DNA of 64,000 nucleotides from DYJK01 sp040755055 (GCA_040755055.1 JBFMBS010000005.1:1-64000); one strand, 5' to 3'; numbered from the stretch's first letter, positions 25,913 through 34,948 are shown. The notes: a model not told the origin generated them from the letters alone. Translations and numbers: made by a program.

Positions 25913-26323
25913 ATGCAAAACGTAAAATATATTTTGTTTGGAATACCGTTCGGAATTTTATTAACAAAGGCAGAAGTGATAAGCTGGTTCAGAATTCACG
26001 ATATGTTCCTTTTCAATGAAGCACACATGTATTTGATTATTACATCTGCAATCGTAACCGGCGCGCTTTCTTTTTTGGCTATTAAGTATTTCAAAATCCG
26101 CTCGCTCGATGAGAAAGAAATTGTAATTGAACAGAAGAAATTGAATAAAGGAACCGTAATCGGCGGAACATTATTCGGCATTGGTTGGGCAATCACCGGC
26201 GCATGCCCGGGACCAATCTTTGCGCAGATCGCTACCGGAGAATCAGCAGCAGTGGTTACGCTTGTTGGCGCAGTTATCGGTGCATACACTTATGCGGTTA
26301 ATAAATCGAAACTGCCTCACTAA
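25913..26323 (+). CDS. YeeE/YedE-family transporter, second half (DUF6691-like)
   Basis: 136 aa, four TM segments. Contains GGTLFGIGWAITGACPGPIFAQIATG, the second conserved-Cys motif of the YeeE fold. With the preceding gene it should form a split two-subunit transporter; in other bacteria one longer chain carries both motifs. Likely the last gene of the metZ-osmC-yeeE set. Confidence 0.88.
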   Translation: MQNVKYILFGIPFGILLTKAEVISWFRIHDMFLFNEAHMYLIITSAIVTGALSFLAIKYFKIRSLDEKEIVIEQKKLNKGTVIGGTLFGIGWAITGACPGPIFAQIATGESAAVVTLVGAVIGAYTYAVNKSKLPH

Positions 26324-26607
26324 TGTTTAGTGCATGGTTGTATGAATGCATGGATGCCTCGACAAGCTTGAGATGACAACAAGAAACTATTCGTATGTAC
26401 AAAGTACGGAATAAGAAGGATAACGCAAGGTTTACTTTTTTCAACAACAAAAAATAAAAATTATTCTTTATGTGAAAGAAACCGATCAAGAATATTTTTT
26501 ATTTCTATTCTTTATAAGATATTTTATCTTTGGTGCATCTTGAAATACTAACTGCGCGAAAAAATCTTCCTTGTTTTACAATGAAAAAATCGAAAGGCGA
26601 ATTCAAA

Positions 26608-27354
26608 ATGAAAAATAAAAACAAGCTAGCCTTAGAACTTTTACTAATTCTTTTTCTCCTTTTTTGCTGTTCCAATGAACAAGAACAAAATGTCGGCAAA
26701 TTGAAAGTCGGAGTAGATTTTTGGATCGGTGACACAACCGAAATAACCGGCATCGATATTTCCCACCACCAAGGTGAAATAGACTGGTCGGAAGTGAAAA
26801 AACAAGGAGTGAGCTTCGTGTTTGTAAAAGCAACCGAAGGCATAGATTATCTCGATACAATGTTCGCCAAGTATTGGGCGGAGTTGGAGAAGGAAAATAT
26901 AATCAGAGGGGCTTACCATTTCTATTCGTCAGACGATGACCCACTCGAGCAAGCAAAGTGGTTTGTCGGTAAAATAAAAAATTTCGAAGATATTTTACCA
27001 CCGGTTCTCGATGTGGAAAGAAAGGGTCATAAAAACATAACAAAAGAAAGTTTTGAAAAAAGTGTTTTGAAATGCCTTGAGGAGATAGAAAGATTGAGCG
27101 GGAAAAAACCGATTATATACTCAAGTCCAAAATTCGCCAATTCTTACTTGTTCGATAAAAGATTCGACAAGTACTTTTTATGGGTAGCTGAATACGGGGT
27201 TGAAGAGCCGGTAATTCCCGATGTGTGGCGAACAGCCGGCTGGCATTTCTGGCAGAATACAAGCTCGGACAAAATTCCAGGTATAAATACGGCGGTTGAC
27301 CACAGCAAATTTTCAAAAAAGATTGAGCACCTTATAAAACTTGTTCGGGATTGA
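26608..27354 (+). CDS. GH25 lysozyme-like lipoprotein
   Basis: About 248 aa. Start ATG 26608 gives a lipoprotein signal (LLLILFLLFCCSN, lipobox Cys20/21); an ATG at 26581 is also possible. The GH25 fold shows GIDISHHQGEIDW, FVFVKATEG, GAYHFY and VLDVERKG (the catalytic Asp/Glu pair), plus WAEYG and WHFWQ. GH25 enzymes cleave the MurNAc-GlcNAc bond of peptidoglycan. A lipid anchor would keep it in the periplasm or at the outer membrane. It lies 3 bp before the next gene. Confidence 0.92.
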   Translation: MKNKNKLALELLLILFLLFCCSNEQEQNVGKLKVGVDFWIGDTTEITGIDISHHQGEIDWSEVKKQGVSFVFVKATEGIDYLDTMFAKYWAELEKENIIRGAYHFYSSDDDPLEQAKWFVGKIKNFEDILPPVLDVERKGHKNITKESFEKSVLKCLEEIERLSGKKPIIYSSPKFANSYLFDKRFDKYFLWVAEYGVEEPVIPDVWRTAGWHFWQNTSSDKIPGINTAVDHSKFSKKIEHLIKLVRD

Positions 27355-27357
27355 AAT

Positions 27358-27960
27358 ATGAATAATTTTTCATATCCTTTGTTGACAATAAAAGGTTGTG
27401 CTGCGTTGTTGGTTATTTTTCTATTTTTTATTGAGACAAACGAAACAGCAACTGCTCAGAGCAACCTGAAAAAAAACGCATACAACATAGGTGGCGGAAT
27501 TAACTTCGGCTTTTCCGATACGGATAATTTACAACTGGAAAGAACCACCAAGGATATTCAGGTTACGCCCTCCGTTACTTATTTTGTTTTCGAGAACTTT
27601 GCACTCGGGTTTAACTTACAACTCGAATACAGAGAAGAAACAACAAGCGACGAAACAACTGGCAAAACCGTTTTCAAATTAATAAACAAATTTTTAAGTG
27701 TAGGTCCTACCGCACGATACTATTTTCACACTAATAATTTTGCACCCTTTACCGAAGCATCTGCCGGCTATACAACCTTTTTAAAATCTGATATTCACGG
27801 AATTGCATTCTCACTGGGAGCCGGTATAAATTATTTCCTCACAAAAAATATCGCTCTTGAGCCGCATGTAATCTATACGTTAAACAAATTTTTTTCGCCC
27901 GACTACAGAATAAACAGATATACCTTCGGGATTAGGATTTTTTACCACATCAGTGAATAA
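27358..27960 (+). CDS. Outer-membrane beta-barrel protein (porin-like, about 8 strands)
   Basis: 200 aa. Signal segment to about residue 34 (TATAQ). Alternating amphipathic strands (NIGGGINFGFSDTD, ALGFNLQLEYREE, SVGPTARYYFH, ITFGIRIFYHISE-type end with terminal aromatics) fit the OMP_b-brl / OmpX-OmpW class. Function unknown. Co-transcribed with the GH25 gene by spacing (3 bp). Confidence 0.8.
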   Translation: MNNFSYPLLTIKGCAALLVIFLFFIETNETATAQSNLKKNAYNIGGGINFGFSDTDNLQLERTTKDIQVTPSVTYFVFENFALGFNLQLEYREETTSDETTGKTVFKLINKFLSVGPTARYYFHTNNFAPFTEASAGYTTFLKSDIHGIAFSLGAGINYFLTKNIALEPHVIYTLNKFFSPDYRINRYTFGIRIFYHISE

Positions 27961-27985
27961 TAACCGTATCCGGTTTGCCTCAACT

Positions 27986-28111
27986 TTAACTTACGGTTTC
28001 AATTCTTTTGGCTTTACTCCGGTTATAAATTTTGTTCGATTCCTTCACTTTCGGCAGTTGTTTCGGAAGCGGAACACGGATTTTTTTCTTTTTAGGGATT
28101 CTTTTCTTCAT
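27986..28111 (-). CDS. Small basic protein (41 aa)
   Basis: ATG at 28111 reads MKKRIPKKKKIRVPLPKQLP... to TAA at 27986. Fifteen of 41 residues are Lys or Arg. The RVPLPKQ...K(x)YNRSKAK pattern resembles short conserved bacterial proteins with an R-[VI]-P-L-P core that I recall but cannot search. It follows the epimerase gene on the same strand by 22 bp. The ribosome site is weak. Confidence 0.5.
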   Translation of the reverse strand: MKKRIPKKKKIRVPLPKQLPKVKESNKIYNRSKAKRIETVS

Positions 28112-28133
28112 ATCTTAAATGTATGAACGGAGT

Positions 28134-29051
28134 TTACCGATTCACAATTTCTTTTATCCCCTCTTCCGGTGTAGTTGGGGTAAAATTAAAAAATCTATTG
28201 AACTTACTGCTGTTAAAATAATAATCCCGATCGAACTGGTAAGAGATATCTTTCAATTCTTTTAATATCGGAATGAACAAGCCAAGCGGTCCCATTGCCC
28301 AAACCGGCAGAACTTGAATTTTCTTCTGCTTGTTCATTTCTTTCATAAACAGTTCTACCCATTCTCTTGATGTAAATTTGCCTTCATGTGTAGGTAAATG
28401 CCAAACCTGGTTGTATGCATCGGGAGCGTTGCCAAGCATTGCCAGCGCCTTGCCGATATCTTTGCTGTAAGTGAAACTATGTATCACGTCAAGCTTTCCG
28501 AGCAGTTGCGGACTTTTATCTTTTAGGAGATTGTTATAAACCGATTGTGTTAAGATGCTTCCAATTACACCGGGTCCGTAGAAATCTGCGCCTCTTGCAA
28601 CAAGTGCAGTAACTTCACCCCGTTCAACGGCATTCATTAAAGTATGGAAAACCTCTGCACGTACTTTTCCTTTTTCGCAAGAAGGATTGACCGGTGTTTC
28701 TTCAGTCATATTCGATAAATGATTTGCATCGTACATATACATGTTATCAACAAACACAATTTTAGCTTTATGTTTTTTGCACGACTCGATAAGATTGATC
28801 ATAAACTTGGGCCATTTCACTTTCCACACGGAAGTCTTGTATTCAAAGGCGATTGTTACATAAACCACATCCGATCCCTTAACTACATCATCTAGCAAAG
28901 CCGGGATAGAAAGATCGGCACTTATCAATTGATCCGTCTCATTGACCTTTTTCGGATTTCGGTTTACAATCCTGATTTCCTTTGTGAAGTTAATTAGTTG
29001 TTTGGCAAGTTCCGTTCCGGCACCGCCACCGGCACCAAGTATAGTTTGCAT
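28134..29051 (-). CDS. NAD(P)-dependent epimerase/reductase-like protein (extended SDR)
   Basis: 305 aa. Rossmann start TILGAGGGAGTELAKQL (GxGGxG variant) and an NRNP basic patch that favours NADP. DVVYVTIAFEY, KIVFVDNMYMYD and GADFYGPG match NmrA/epimerase-like SDRs. The usual YxxxK is altered (MYMYD at the Tyr position), so catalysis as a classical epimerase is unsure. The role is not evident from context. Confidence 0.8.
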   Translation of the reverse strand: MQTILGAGGGAGTELAKQLINFTKEIRIVNRNPKKVNETDQLISADLSIPALLDDVVKGSDVVYVTIAFEYKTSVWKVKWPKFMINLIESCKKHKAKIVFVDNMYMYDANHLSNMTEETPVNPSCEKGKVRAEVFHTLMNAVERGEVTALVARGADFYGPGVIGSILTQSVYNNLLKDKSPQLLGKLDVIHSFTYSKDIGKALAMLGNAPDAYNQVWHLPTHEGKFTSREWVELFMKEMNKQKKIQVLPVWAMGPLGLFIPILKELKDISYQFDRDYYFNSSKFNRFFNFTPTTPEEGIKEIVNR

Positions 29052-29205
29052 AATAGTCTCTGAATGATTTTCACTAATATAGAAATTTAGTATTACTAAA
29101 TCGTTAAGAGATATATGCTTGATGTTAAATTACCTTTCGGAAAGGTTCTTGCCATTAAATTAGATAATCCACAATATTGCACTCAGAATAAAACAAGAAA
29201 ATCCT

Positions 29206-31023
29206 ATGAAAAAGTTTGTTATATCACTCTTTATTTTATCGATAGCTGGTTCTTCTGCACAAGAGAATCTGCTTATCAATGTTTACAATAGAACATTCAC
29301 AAGCTTAAACGGTGAATGGAATTACATAGTTGATCCGTATGAAAACGGCTATTACAATTATAGATATGAACCGTATGATAAGCAGAACAATCCCGGTAAA
29401 GGTGCTTACTTTTTGAATGCAAAACCCGAAAACAAAAGCGAACTTGTAGAATATGATTTTGACAAATCCGGTGTGATCAATGTGCCCGGCGATTGGAACA
29501 CGCAGAAGGAAAATCTTTTTTACTACGAGGGAACGATATGGTATAAGAAGTCATTCGATTATGTGAAAAAGAAAAATACAAATAGAGTGTTCCTCTATTT
29601 TGATGCGGTCAATTATCATGCGGATGTTTACTTAAATGGAAAGAAACTCGGAACACATACCGGCGGATTTACACCGTTTAATTTTGAAACGACCGGTCTA
29701 TTAAAAGAAAGCGGTAACTTCTTGGTTGTAAAGGTAGATAATAAAAGATTAAGAGATGGAGTGCCGACACTCAACACGGATTGGTGGAATTACGGCGGCA
29801 TAACAAGAGATGTACGATTGGTTGAAGTGAGCGAAAATTTTATTGAAGACTATTTTATTCAGTTGGATCAGGAAGACAATAATCAAATTAACGGGTATGT
29901 AAAACTGAATGGATTAAATGTGTCGGGAACGGAAATCCGGATTGCTATTCCGGAATTAAAAATTGAGAAGGAAGTTATTACAAACGAACATGGAATAGCT
30001 GCTTTTAAAATCGAAGCCGGGGAAATAATACGTTGGTCTGTTGAAAACCCGTATTTGTATTACGTAACAATCACAAACGGTGCGGATAAAGTTGTCGATC
30101 AAATCGGTTTCCGTTCGATCAAAACAGAGGGACCGAATATACTTTTGAACGATAAAGAAATATTCTTAAAGGGAATTTGCATTCATGAAGAAAATCCGGT
30201 ACGGGGCGGACGTGCGTATTCTCTTGAAGACGCAGAGCAGCTGTTAACGTGGGCTAAAGAACTTGGGTGCAATTACGTACGGCTTGCACATTATCCACAC
30301 AACGAAAACATGGTACGGCTTGCAGACAAAATGGGAATATTGGTTTGGGAAGAGATTCCGGTCTATTGGACCATTCAATGGGAGAATGAGGAAACATACA
30401 ATAATGCCGAGAACCAATTGAAGGAAGTGATTAACCGCGATAAGAATAGAGCATCCGTAATTATCTGGTCGATGGCGAATGAAACTCCGGCAAGTAATGC
30501 GAGAAATAAATTTTTAACCAAACTTGCTAAACAAACACGCAAGCTCGATCCAACAAGATTGATCAGTGCGGCACTCGAGCAGACAAATTACAGCGGCAAT
30601 CCAAATACAAGAACTATTAACGATCCGTTCGCGAATGTTGTTGATGTTATCAGTTTCAACGAATATATCGGGTGGTACGAAGGAACGCCGGAAAAATGTA
30701 AAGGGATCAATTGGATTATCACTCAAAATAAACCGGTTATCATTTCAGAGTTTGGCGCAGATGCAAAGTTTGGATTTCATGCAGATAGTTTAACGCGCTG
30801 GTCGGAAGAATACCAGGAATATTTATACAAAGAAACTTTGAAGATGATCGATAAACTTCCGCAGCTACGCGGAATATCGCCGTGGATACTTGCCGATTTC
30901 AGATCGCCGAGAAGAAATCTACCGGGCATCCAGGACGGGTGGAATAGAAAAGGATTGATATCATCGGACGGTGAAAAGAAGAAAGCATTTTTTGTTTTGA
31001 AAAAATATTATGAGTTAAAATAA
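29206..31023 (+). CDS. GH2 glycosidase (beta-glucuronidase/galactosidase-like), secreted
   Basis: 605 aa. Signal peptide (to about residue 19, GSSAQ). An N-terminal jelly-roll (LNGEWNYIVDPYE...GVINVPGDWN...GTIWYKKSF) and immunoglobulin-like domain precede a TIM barrel. The acid/base Glu426 is in WSMANETP and the nucleophile Glu515 in VIISEFGAD, the GH2 pair. GICIHEENP and YVRLAHYPHNE fit the beta-glucuronidase branch, but the substrate is not proven. It ends DGWNRKGL, also typical. Single gene, periplasmic or secreted. Confidence 0.92.
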   Translation: MKKFVISLFILSIAGSSAQENLLINVYNRTFTSLNGEWNYIVDPYENGYYNYRYEPYDKQNNPGKGAYFLNAKPENKSELVEYDFDKSGVINVPGDWNTQKENLFYYEGTIWYKKSFDYVKKKNTNRVFLYFDAVNYHADVYLNGKKLGTHTGGFTPFNFETTGLLKESGNFLVVKVDNKRLRDGVPTLNTDWWNYGGITRDVRLVEVSENFIEDYFIQLDQEDNNQINGYVKLNGLNVSGTEIRIAIPELKIEKEVITNEHGIAAFKIEAGEIIRWSVENPYLYYVTITNGADKVVDQIGFRSIKTEGPNILLNDKEIFLKGICIHEENPVRGGRAYSLEDAEQLLTWAKELGCNYVRLAHYPHNENMVRLADKMGILVWEEIPVYWTIQWENEETYNNAENQLKEVINRDKNRASVIIWSMANETPASNARNKFLTKLAKQTRKLDPTRLISAALEQTNYSGNPNTRTINDPFANVVDVISFNEYIGWYEGTPEKCKGINWIITQNKPVIISEFGADAKFGFHADSLTRWSEEYQEYLYKETLKMIDKLPQLRGISPWILADFRSPRRNLPGIQDGWNRKGLISSDGEKKKAFFVLKKYYELK

Positions 31024-31259
31024 CACTGCCGGTATTAGAAATACAGCAGCAAATATTAATATGTGCAAACTTTTTTTTGAACAATTCTAAATTCTATAGT
31101 TCGAATAACTCAGCTAAATCAAGTTTTAAAAAATCCGACAAGTGTAATGAATCGTTGCTTATTAGAATATTTTTGAATGTTTAATGGGCAAATTTACTCA
31201 ATGGACTGAGTAAATTTACTCAATAACATAGCCAGGCAACACCTTCTTTTAGAGACTGC

Positions 31260-31372
31260 GTGAAAATTGTAGGTCGAAACACAGTTTCAACCGTTTGGGC
31301 CAACACAGTTGTGAATTCAATAAATATTTGTGTGGGCGATTCAGCGAATCACCCTACAGATTATGTTTTCAC
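31260..31372. repeat. REP/BIME-like element with GTAG foot in a 520-bp gap
   Basis: The gap 31024-31542 has no gene. In it TGTAGG (31268-31273) pairs with CCTACA (31353-31358), extended outwards by GTGAAAA / TTTTCAC (31260-31266 / 31366-31372). Two inner hairpins have 3-nt loops: GAAAC-ACA-GTTTC (31276-31288) and GGGCGATTC-AGC-GAATCACCC (31334-31354). The element in the RAYT gene (32931-32997) has the same design. The rest of the gap is AT-rich and holds two ATTTACTCAATG-like copies near 31190-31222. Confidence 0.7.
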
Positions 31373-31542
31373 ACCGCCTCTTTAATTGAAAACGTTTGTG
31401 AAATTAATTTTTATTCTTAACAACCATTACTACAATCTCATACTCAGACACACCCTTCTTTATCAACCCGGTTTATTTGTATTGATTCTCCTTAACAGCA
31501 ATGTTAAGTTATAAGCAATTGAAGATTACCTACGGGGGAATG

Positions 31543-32619
31543 ATGAAGAAGGTTTGTCCATATCTATTAATAGTAATTCTCTTTAATGTTTTCGTTTCGT
31601 GCGGCACGGATCCCGATAACAAAAACCTGAATAGCTACAACTGGCTCCTCTCCACTCCCGAAGAGCAATCACTTAACAGTACACTCCTTGAAGAAGGATT
31701 TACTCAAGCGGAAGCCAAAGGTTACATTTACAGCATAATTGTAATACGCAACGGAAAGATAGCCGCCGAAAGATATTTTCATAATCATAATTCATCCAGC
31801 TATCAAACTATCCGCTCTGTTTCCAAAAGTTTTCTTTCAGCTTTCATCGGTATAGCGGTAGAAAAAGGGATTCTCCGGCTCGATCAAAAACTTGTTGATC
31901 TCTTTCCGGAGTACGAACAGTACATTTCCGATGCACGCATCAACAACATTACTATCGATCACTTACTTAAAATGAGAAGCGGTTTCCGGGGCGATGATGA
32001 ATTTTATTTTACATTTACTTACAGCAACGATTGGGTAAAAGAAATTTTAAGCTCAACATTAAATTTCGATCCCGGTACAAAGATGGGTTATTCAACAGCC
32101 GCTACTCACCTTTTGTGTGTTGTACTTGCAAGAGCGAGCGGCAAAACAGCGCTTGAGTTTGCGAACGAGAATTTTTTTGGAAAGTGCGGATTCGATGTGC
32201 GCGATTGGCTTAGAGATCCGCAAGGAAATTATTTTGGCGGCAATGATATCTATCTCACTACCCGTGATATGGCGGTACTCGGACTAATCTATTTAAATAA
32301 CGGTGTTCTCGATGGCAAACAGATCGTTCCCGAAGACTGGGTAGAAAAATCACTCGTTAAATATTCGGGTAGCAGCACCGGATCGTGGGGACAGTGGACT
32401 AAAATCGGCTACGGTTATTTATGGTGGCTTGGCGAAGTGAACGATTACAAAATATTTTCTGCATTAGGGCATGGCGGACAGTTTGTGTTCTGTGTGCCTT
32501 CGCTTAATATGATAATTGCAACACAATCATACCCTGATTCCGATTGGGATCAAGCCGATGTGCAAGAACGCGGTGTGATAGATATTATTGCTGACTATAT
32601 TTTGCCGGCGGCTGAGTAG
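31543..32619 (+). CDS. Serine hydrolase of the beta-lactamase/PBP4* (class C-like) family, lipoprotein
   Basis: About 358 aa. I chose ATG 31543 (MKKVCPYLL) behind GGGGG; tandem ATG at 31540 is equivalent. Lipoprotein signal VFVSCGTD. Active-site SxxK in RSVSKSF, a Tyr motif (MGYSTAA, in place of YxN) and a HGG triad equivalent (GHGGQ). Family members are esterases, D-peptidases or beta-lactamase-like proteins; substrate cannot be told. It ends just before the palindrome preceding the RAYT gene. Confidence 0.88.
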   Translation: MKKVCPYLLIVILFNVFVSCGTDPDNKNLNSYNWLLSTPEEQSLNSTLLEEGFTQAEAKGYIYSIIVIRNGKIAAERYFHNHNSSSYQTIRSVSKSFLSAFIGIAVEKGILRLDQKLVDLFPEYEQYISDARINNITIDHLLKMRSGFRGDDEFYFTFTYSNDWVKEILSSTLNFDPGTKMGYSTAATHLLCVVLARASGKTALEFANENFFGKCGFDVRDWLRDPQGNYFGGNDIYLTTRDMAVLGLIYLNNGVLDGKQIVPEDWVEKSLVKYSGSSTGSWGQWTKIGYGYLWWLGEVNDYKIFSALGHGGQFVFCVPSLNMIIATQSYPDSDWDQADVQERGVIDIIADYILPAAE

Positions 32620-32650
32620 GAAATGCAATCGCCGCGGCGTATTGCGTTCC
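32619..32650. repeat. REP-like hairpin directly upstream of the RAYT gene
   Basis: GGAAATGCAAT (32619-32629) pairs imperfectly with ATTGCGTTCC (32641-32650) around the 10-bp palindrome CGCCGCGGCG (32630-32639). The hairpin overlaps the stop of the serine hydrolase gene and lies 18 bp before the RAYT start, where REP copies usually flank RAYT genes. Confidence 0.65.
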
Positions 32651-32667
32651 TCAAAAGGATTTGTAAA

Positions 32668-33222
32668 ATGGAAAAAGATTTACCAAGCAGAAAGCCAACA
32701 CGTCACAAAGATTTTGATTACTGTACCGAAGGATATTATTTTGTTACGATATGCACTGAAGAAATGAGAAGTTATTTTGGTAAAATCAGTAAAGGTGAAA
32801 TGAAACTAAACAGCATGGGAAAGATTGTTGAAAAATGCTGGCATGCAATTCCCGAACATTTTAAGAATATAGAATTGGATTATTTTCAAATCATGCTAAA
32901 CCATATACACGGAATAATAATTGTTAATGGTGTAGGGAATGCAAATCTTGCATTCCCCAAAATGAATAATGGGAACGCAAAATTTGCGTCCCCTACAGAC
33001 AGAACGAAAATGACATTGTCAAAGGTGATTCAACAATTTAAACGACAAGTTACAATTGAAACAAGATCAATTATAAATACGAAGATTTTCCAACGTTCAT
33101 TTTATGACCGTATAATCCGCAATGAAAAGGAACTCTACAATATCCGAAAGTATATCGTTGATAATCCTTTGAAATGGGAACTTGAAAAAGGATTACCGGA
33201 AAATCTTGAGTTATCATTCTGA
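32668..33222 (+). CDS. REP-associated tyrosine transposase (RAYT, Y1_Tnp / IS200-like)
   Basis: 184 aa from ATG 32668 (MEKDLPSRKPTRHKDFDY), after AAAAGGATTTGTAAA. The HUH motif is NHIHGIIIV (His79, His81) and the probable catalytic Tyr146 lies in QRSFYDRIIRNEKEL, followed by IRKYIVDNPLKW, all RAYT hallmarks. RAYTs are single-copy domesticated relatives of IS200 transposases that bind and cleave REP hairpins with a GTAG/GGAG foot. Residues 88-110, between the HUH and Tyr parts, are encoded by a double palindrome (32931-32997). REP-like units also flank the gene. Confidence 0.9.
   Translation: MEKDLPSRKPTRHKDFDYCTEGYYFVTICTEEMRSYFGKISKGEMKLNSMGKIVEKCWHAIPEHFKNIELDYFQIMLNHIHGIIIVNGVGNANLAFPKMNNGNAKFASPTDRTKMTLSKVIQQFKRQVTIETRSIINTKIFQRSFYDRIIRNEKELYNIRKYIVDNPLKWELEKGLPENLELSF
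32931..32997 (+). repeat. Double-hairpin REP-like element embedded in frame in the RAYT gene
   Basis: Outer arms TGTAGGG (32931-32937) and CCCTACA (32991-32997). Inner hairpins are GGGAATGCAA-ATC-TTGCATTCCC (32935-32957) and GGGAACGCAAA / TTTGCGTCCC (32971-32992, one bulged A). GTAG is at the foot. Length keeps the reading frame and adds about 22 residues between the HUH and Tyr halves. Same design as 31268-31358. Confidence 0.75.
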
Positions 33223-33351
33223 GCCTTATATTTAAGCAGTCGAAAAAATTTACCTATCAAAATCAGCAGTAACAGACGTTATTACCGAATTTTATCCCTT
33301 TTCATAGATCATTAATTGATTATTTTTACTGCGAGAATGGGGGAAGTAATG

Positions 33352-34185
33352 ATGAACCAGATAAATAAATTATTAATAATAGTCATTGCCGTTGTAAGTG
33401 TCCGGTGTGCGCGTACCTCCGAACCGACATCGCCCAATAACAACACACTTTCGCTCAGCAAACAATTTGATTCAGCAGCAGTAAATTTGAATATAGGCGA
33501 GTCGATCACGATCAACCAAAAGTTTACACTTAAATTCCAAAATGTTACCGGTGATTCAAGATGTCCGATCGATGTAACATGTGTTTGGGAAGGCAACGCT
33601 GAAATAGAGTTGGTTTTGACCAATGACGAGAGAACCGAGACAAAAGTATTAAACACAAATCTTGAACCGCGCTCATTAACATTTGAAGGTTATTCCATCG
33701 AACTGCGCACGCTCAATCCACTACCGCGCAGTACCATTCAGATCAATCCAAAGGAATATAATATCGATCTTGTCATAAAACCCCCGGATACAAATGGAGA
33801 TGAAACCGAATCGGTTAACCTGATTGACGGATCTAATACATCGGTTATAAATAAAGATATTCTTAATATAAATAGTGCTGCAATAGACAAGAACGAAATT
33901 ACTTTTAATATTTCTTACAGCGGAGGGTGTGAAGATCATAAGATTGATCTCTATGCTCTAAAGGAAATTGAAAAATCAAACCCGGCACAAGTTACTCTGC
34001 TTCTCTCACACAATTCAAACAATGATATGTGCGAAGCATACATAACACAAAACGCTTTGTTCGATCTTACCGAACTCAAAAATTATTTAATTAACTCGCA
34101 CGGTATTAAAGATAAAGTATTGTTGATTATTCACGATCCGTCCGGTAAACCGATACGCGATCCCGTTGTAGAGTATAATTTTTAA
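33352..34185 (+). CDS. Hypothetical two-domain lipoprotein
   Basis: About 277 aa. Tandem ATGs at 33349/33352 follow GGGGGAAG. Lipoprotein signal (LLIIVIAVVSVRCART). Domain 1 (about 40-145) has the GDSRCPIDVTCVWEGNAEIEL pattern seen in many small Bacteroidota lipoproteins (a Cys pair around a beta strand). Domain 2 has SYSGGCEDHKIDLYAL and NNDMCEAYI, a second Cys pair plus His. The cysteines suggest disulfides or a metal site. Function unknown. Confidence 0.75.
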   Translation: MNQINKLLIIVIAVVSVRCARTSEPTSPNNNTLSLSKQFDSAAVNLNIGESITINQKFTLKFQNVTGDSRCPIDVTCVWEGNAEIELVLTNDERTETKVLNTNLEPRSLTFEGYSIELRTLNPLPRSTIQINPKEYNIDLVIKPPDTNGDETESVNLIDGSNTSVINKDILNINSAAIDKNEITFNISYSGGCEDHKIDLYALKEIEKSNPAQVTLLLSHNSNNDMCEAYITQNALFDLTELKNYLINSHGIKDKVLLIIHDPSGKPIRDPVVEYNF

Positions 34186-34261
34186 CTCTTCGTCGGTTTT
34201 GCTTCAGTTACGCTGCATGCTTGTACAAGCTTTATCAAACGAATAGATAAGTGTGAAAGGA

Positions 34262-34903
34262 TTACAAGTTAAAACTGATCAGCTTAATCTTTTTGCCTTC
34301 TTCAAGATGCTGTTTTTCGTACTTGGTAAGAATTTTTTCTTTATCGGTAAGATTGTTTGACGAATAAAGGTCATTCGTTTCCCTTAGAAGTGCCAGGTTG
34401 TTTTTGTCTATTACATCGAGTGTATATTCATACAACAAATTGTCGTCGGTCTTCAAATTAATTATTCCTTTATCGATCAGAATATTCTTATAGATTTCTA
34501 GAAATCGTGGGTGTGTTAAACGTTTTTTCATACTGCTTCTCCTGGGGTAGGGATCGGGAAAAGTAATCCAAATTTCTTCTATGCTCGATTCCGGGAATAT
34601 GTCTGCAAGATGTTCGATATAAGCAATCAGGAACGCTACGTTCTTTAGCTTTAATTTATCGGCATTCTTCGAAGCATTCCAAATACGGTTTGGTTTGCGG
34701 TCCACGCCAATAAAATTTTTGTGAGGATAGAGCAGAGCCATATTAATTGTGTAGTCTGCTTGTCCGCAGCCAAGTTCCAGCGTAAAAGGTTTATTATTGC
34801 CAAAATAGTTAGATAATTCTTGTTTAATGTTTTCGTTTTTATAATCAAAAACATTTTTGAATGTTCTAACTTCAGTAATCTTCTTTAATTTTCTTCTCGG
34901 CAC
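34262..34903 (-). CDS. trmB: tRNA (guanosine(46)-N7)-methyltransferase
   Basis: 213 aa. SAM motif LELGCGQADYTINMAL, GVDRKPNRIWNA, and the TrmB signature EIWITFPDPYPR...RLTHPRFLEIY with NLKTDD are all present. The enzyme makes m7G46 in the tRNA variable loop. Length and motifs are typical; cytoplasmic. It is the last gene of a small minus-strand run that also holds the HEAT-repeat and MOSC genes. Confidence 0.95.
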   Translation of the reverse strand: MPRRKLKKITEVRTFKNVFDYKNENIKQELSNYFGNNKPFTLELGCGQADYTINMALLYPHKNFIGVDRKPNRIWNASKNADKLKLKNVAFLIAYIEHLADIFPESSIEEIWITFPDPYPRRSSMKKRLTHPRFLEIYKNILIDKGIINLKTDDNLLYEYTLDVIDKNNLALLRETNDLYSSNNLTDKEKILTKYEKQHLEEGKKIKLISFNL

Positions 34904-34948
34904 TTATTGGTCCCACTATCTGTTCAGGGAAACAAAGTAATTTATCAT

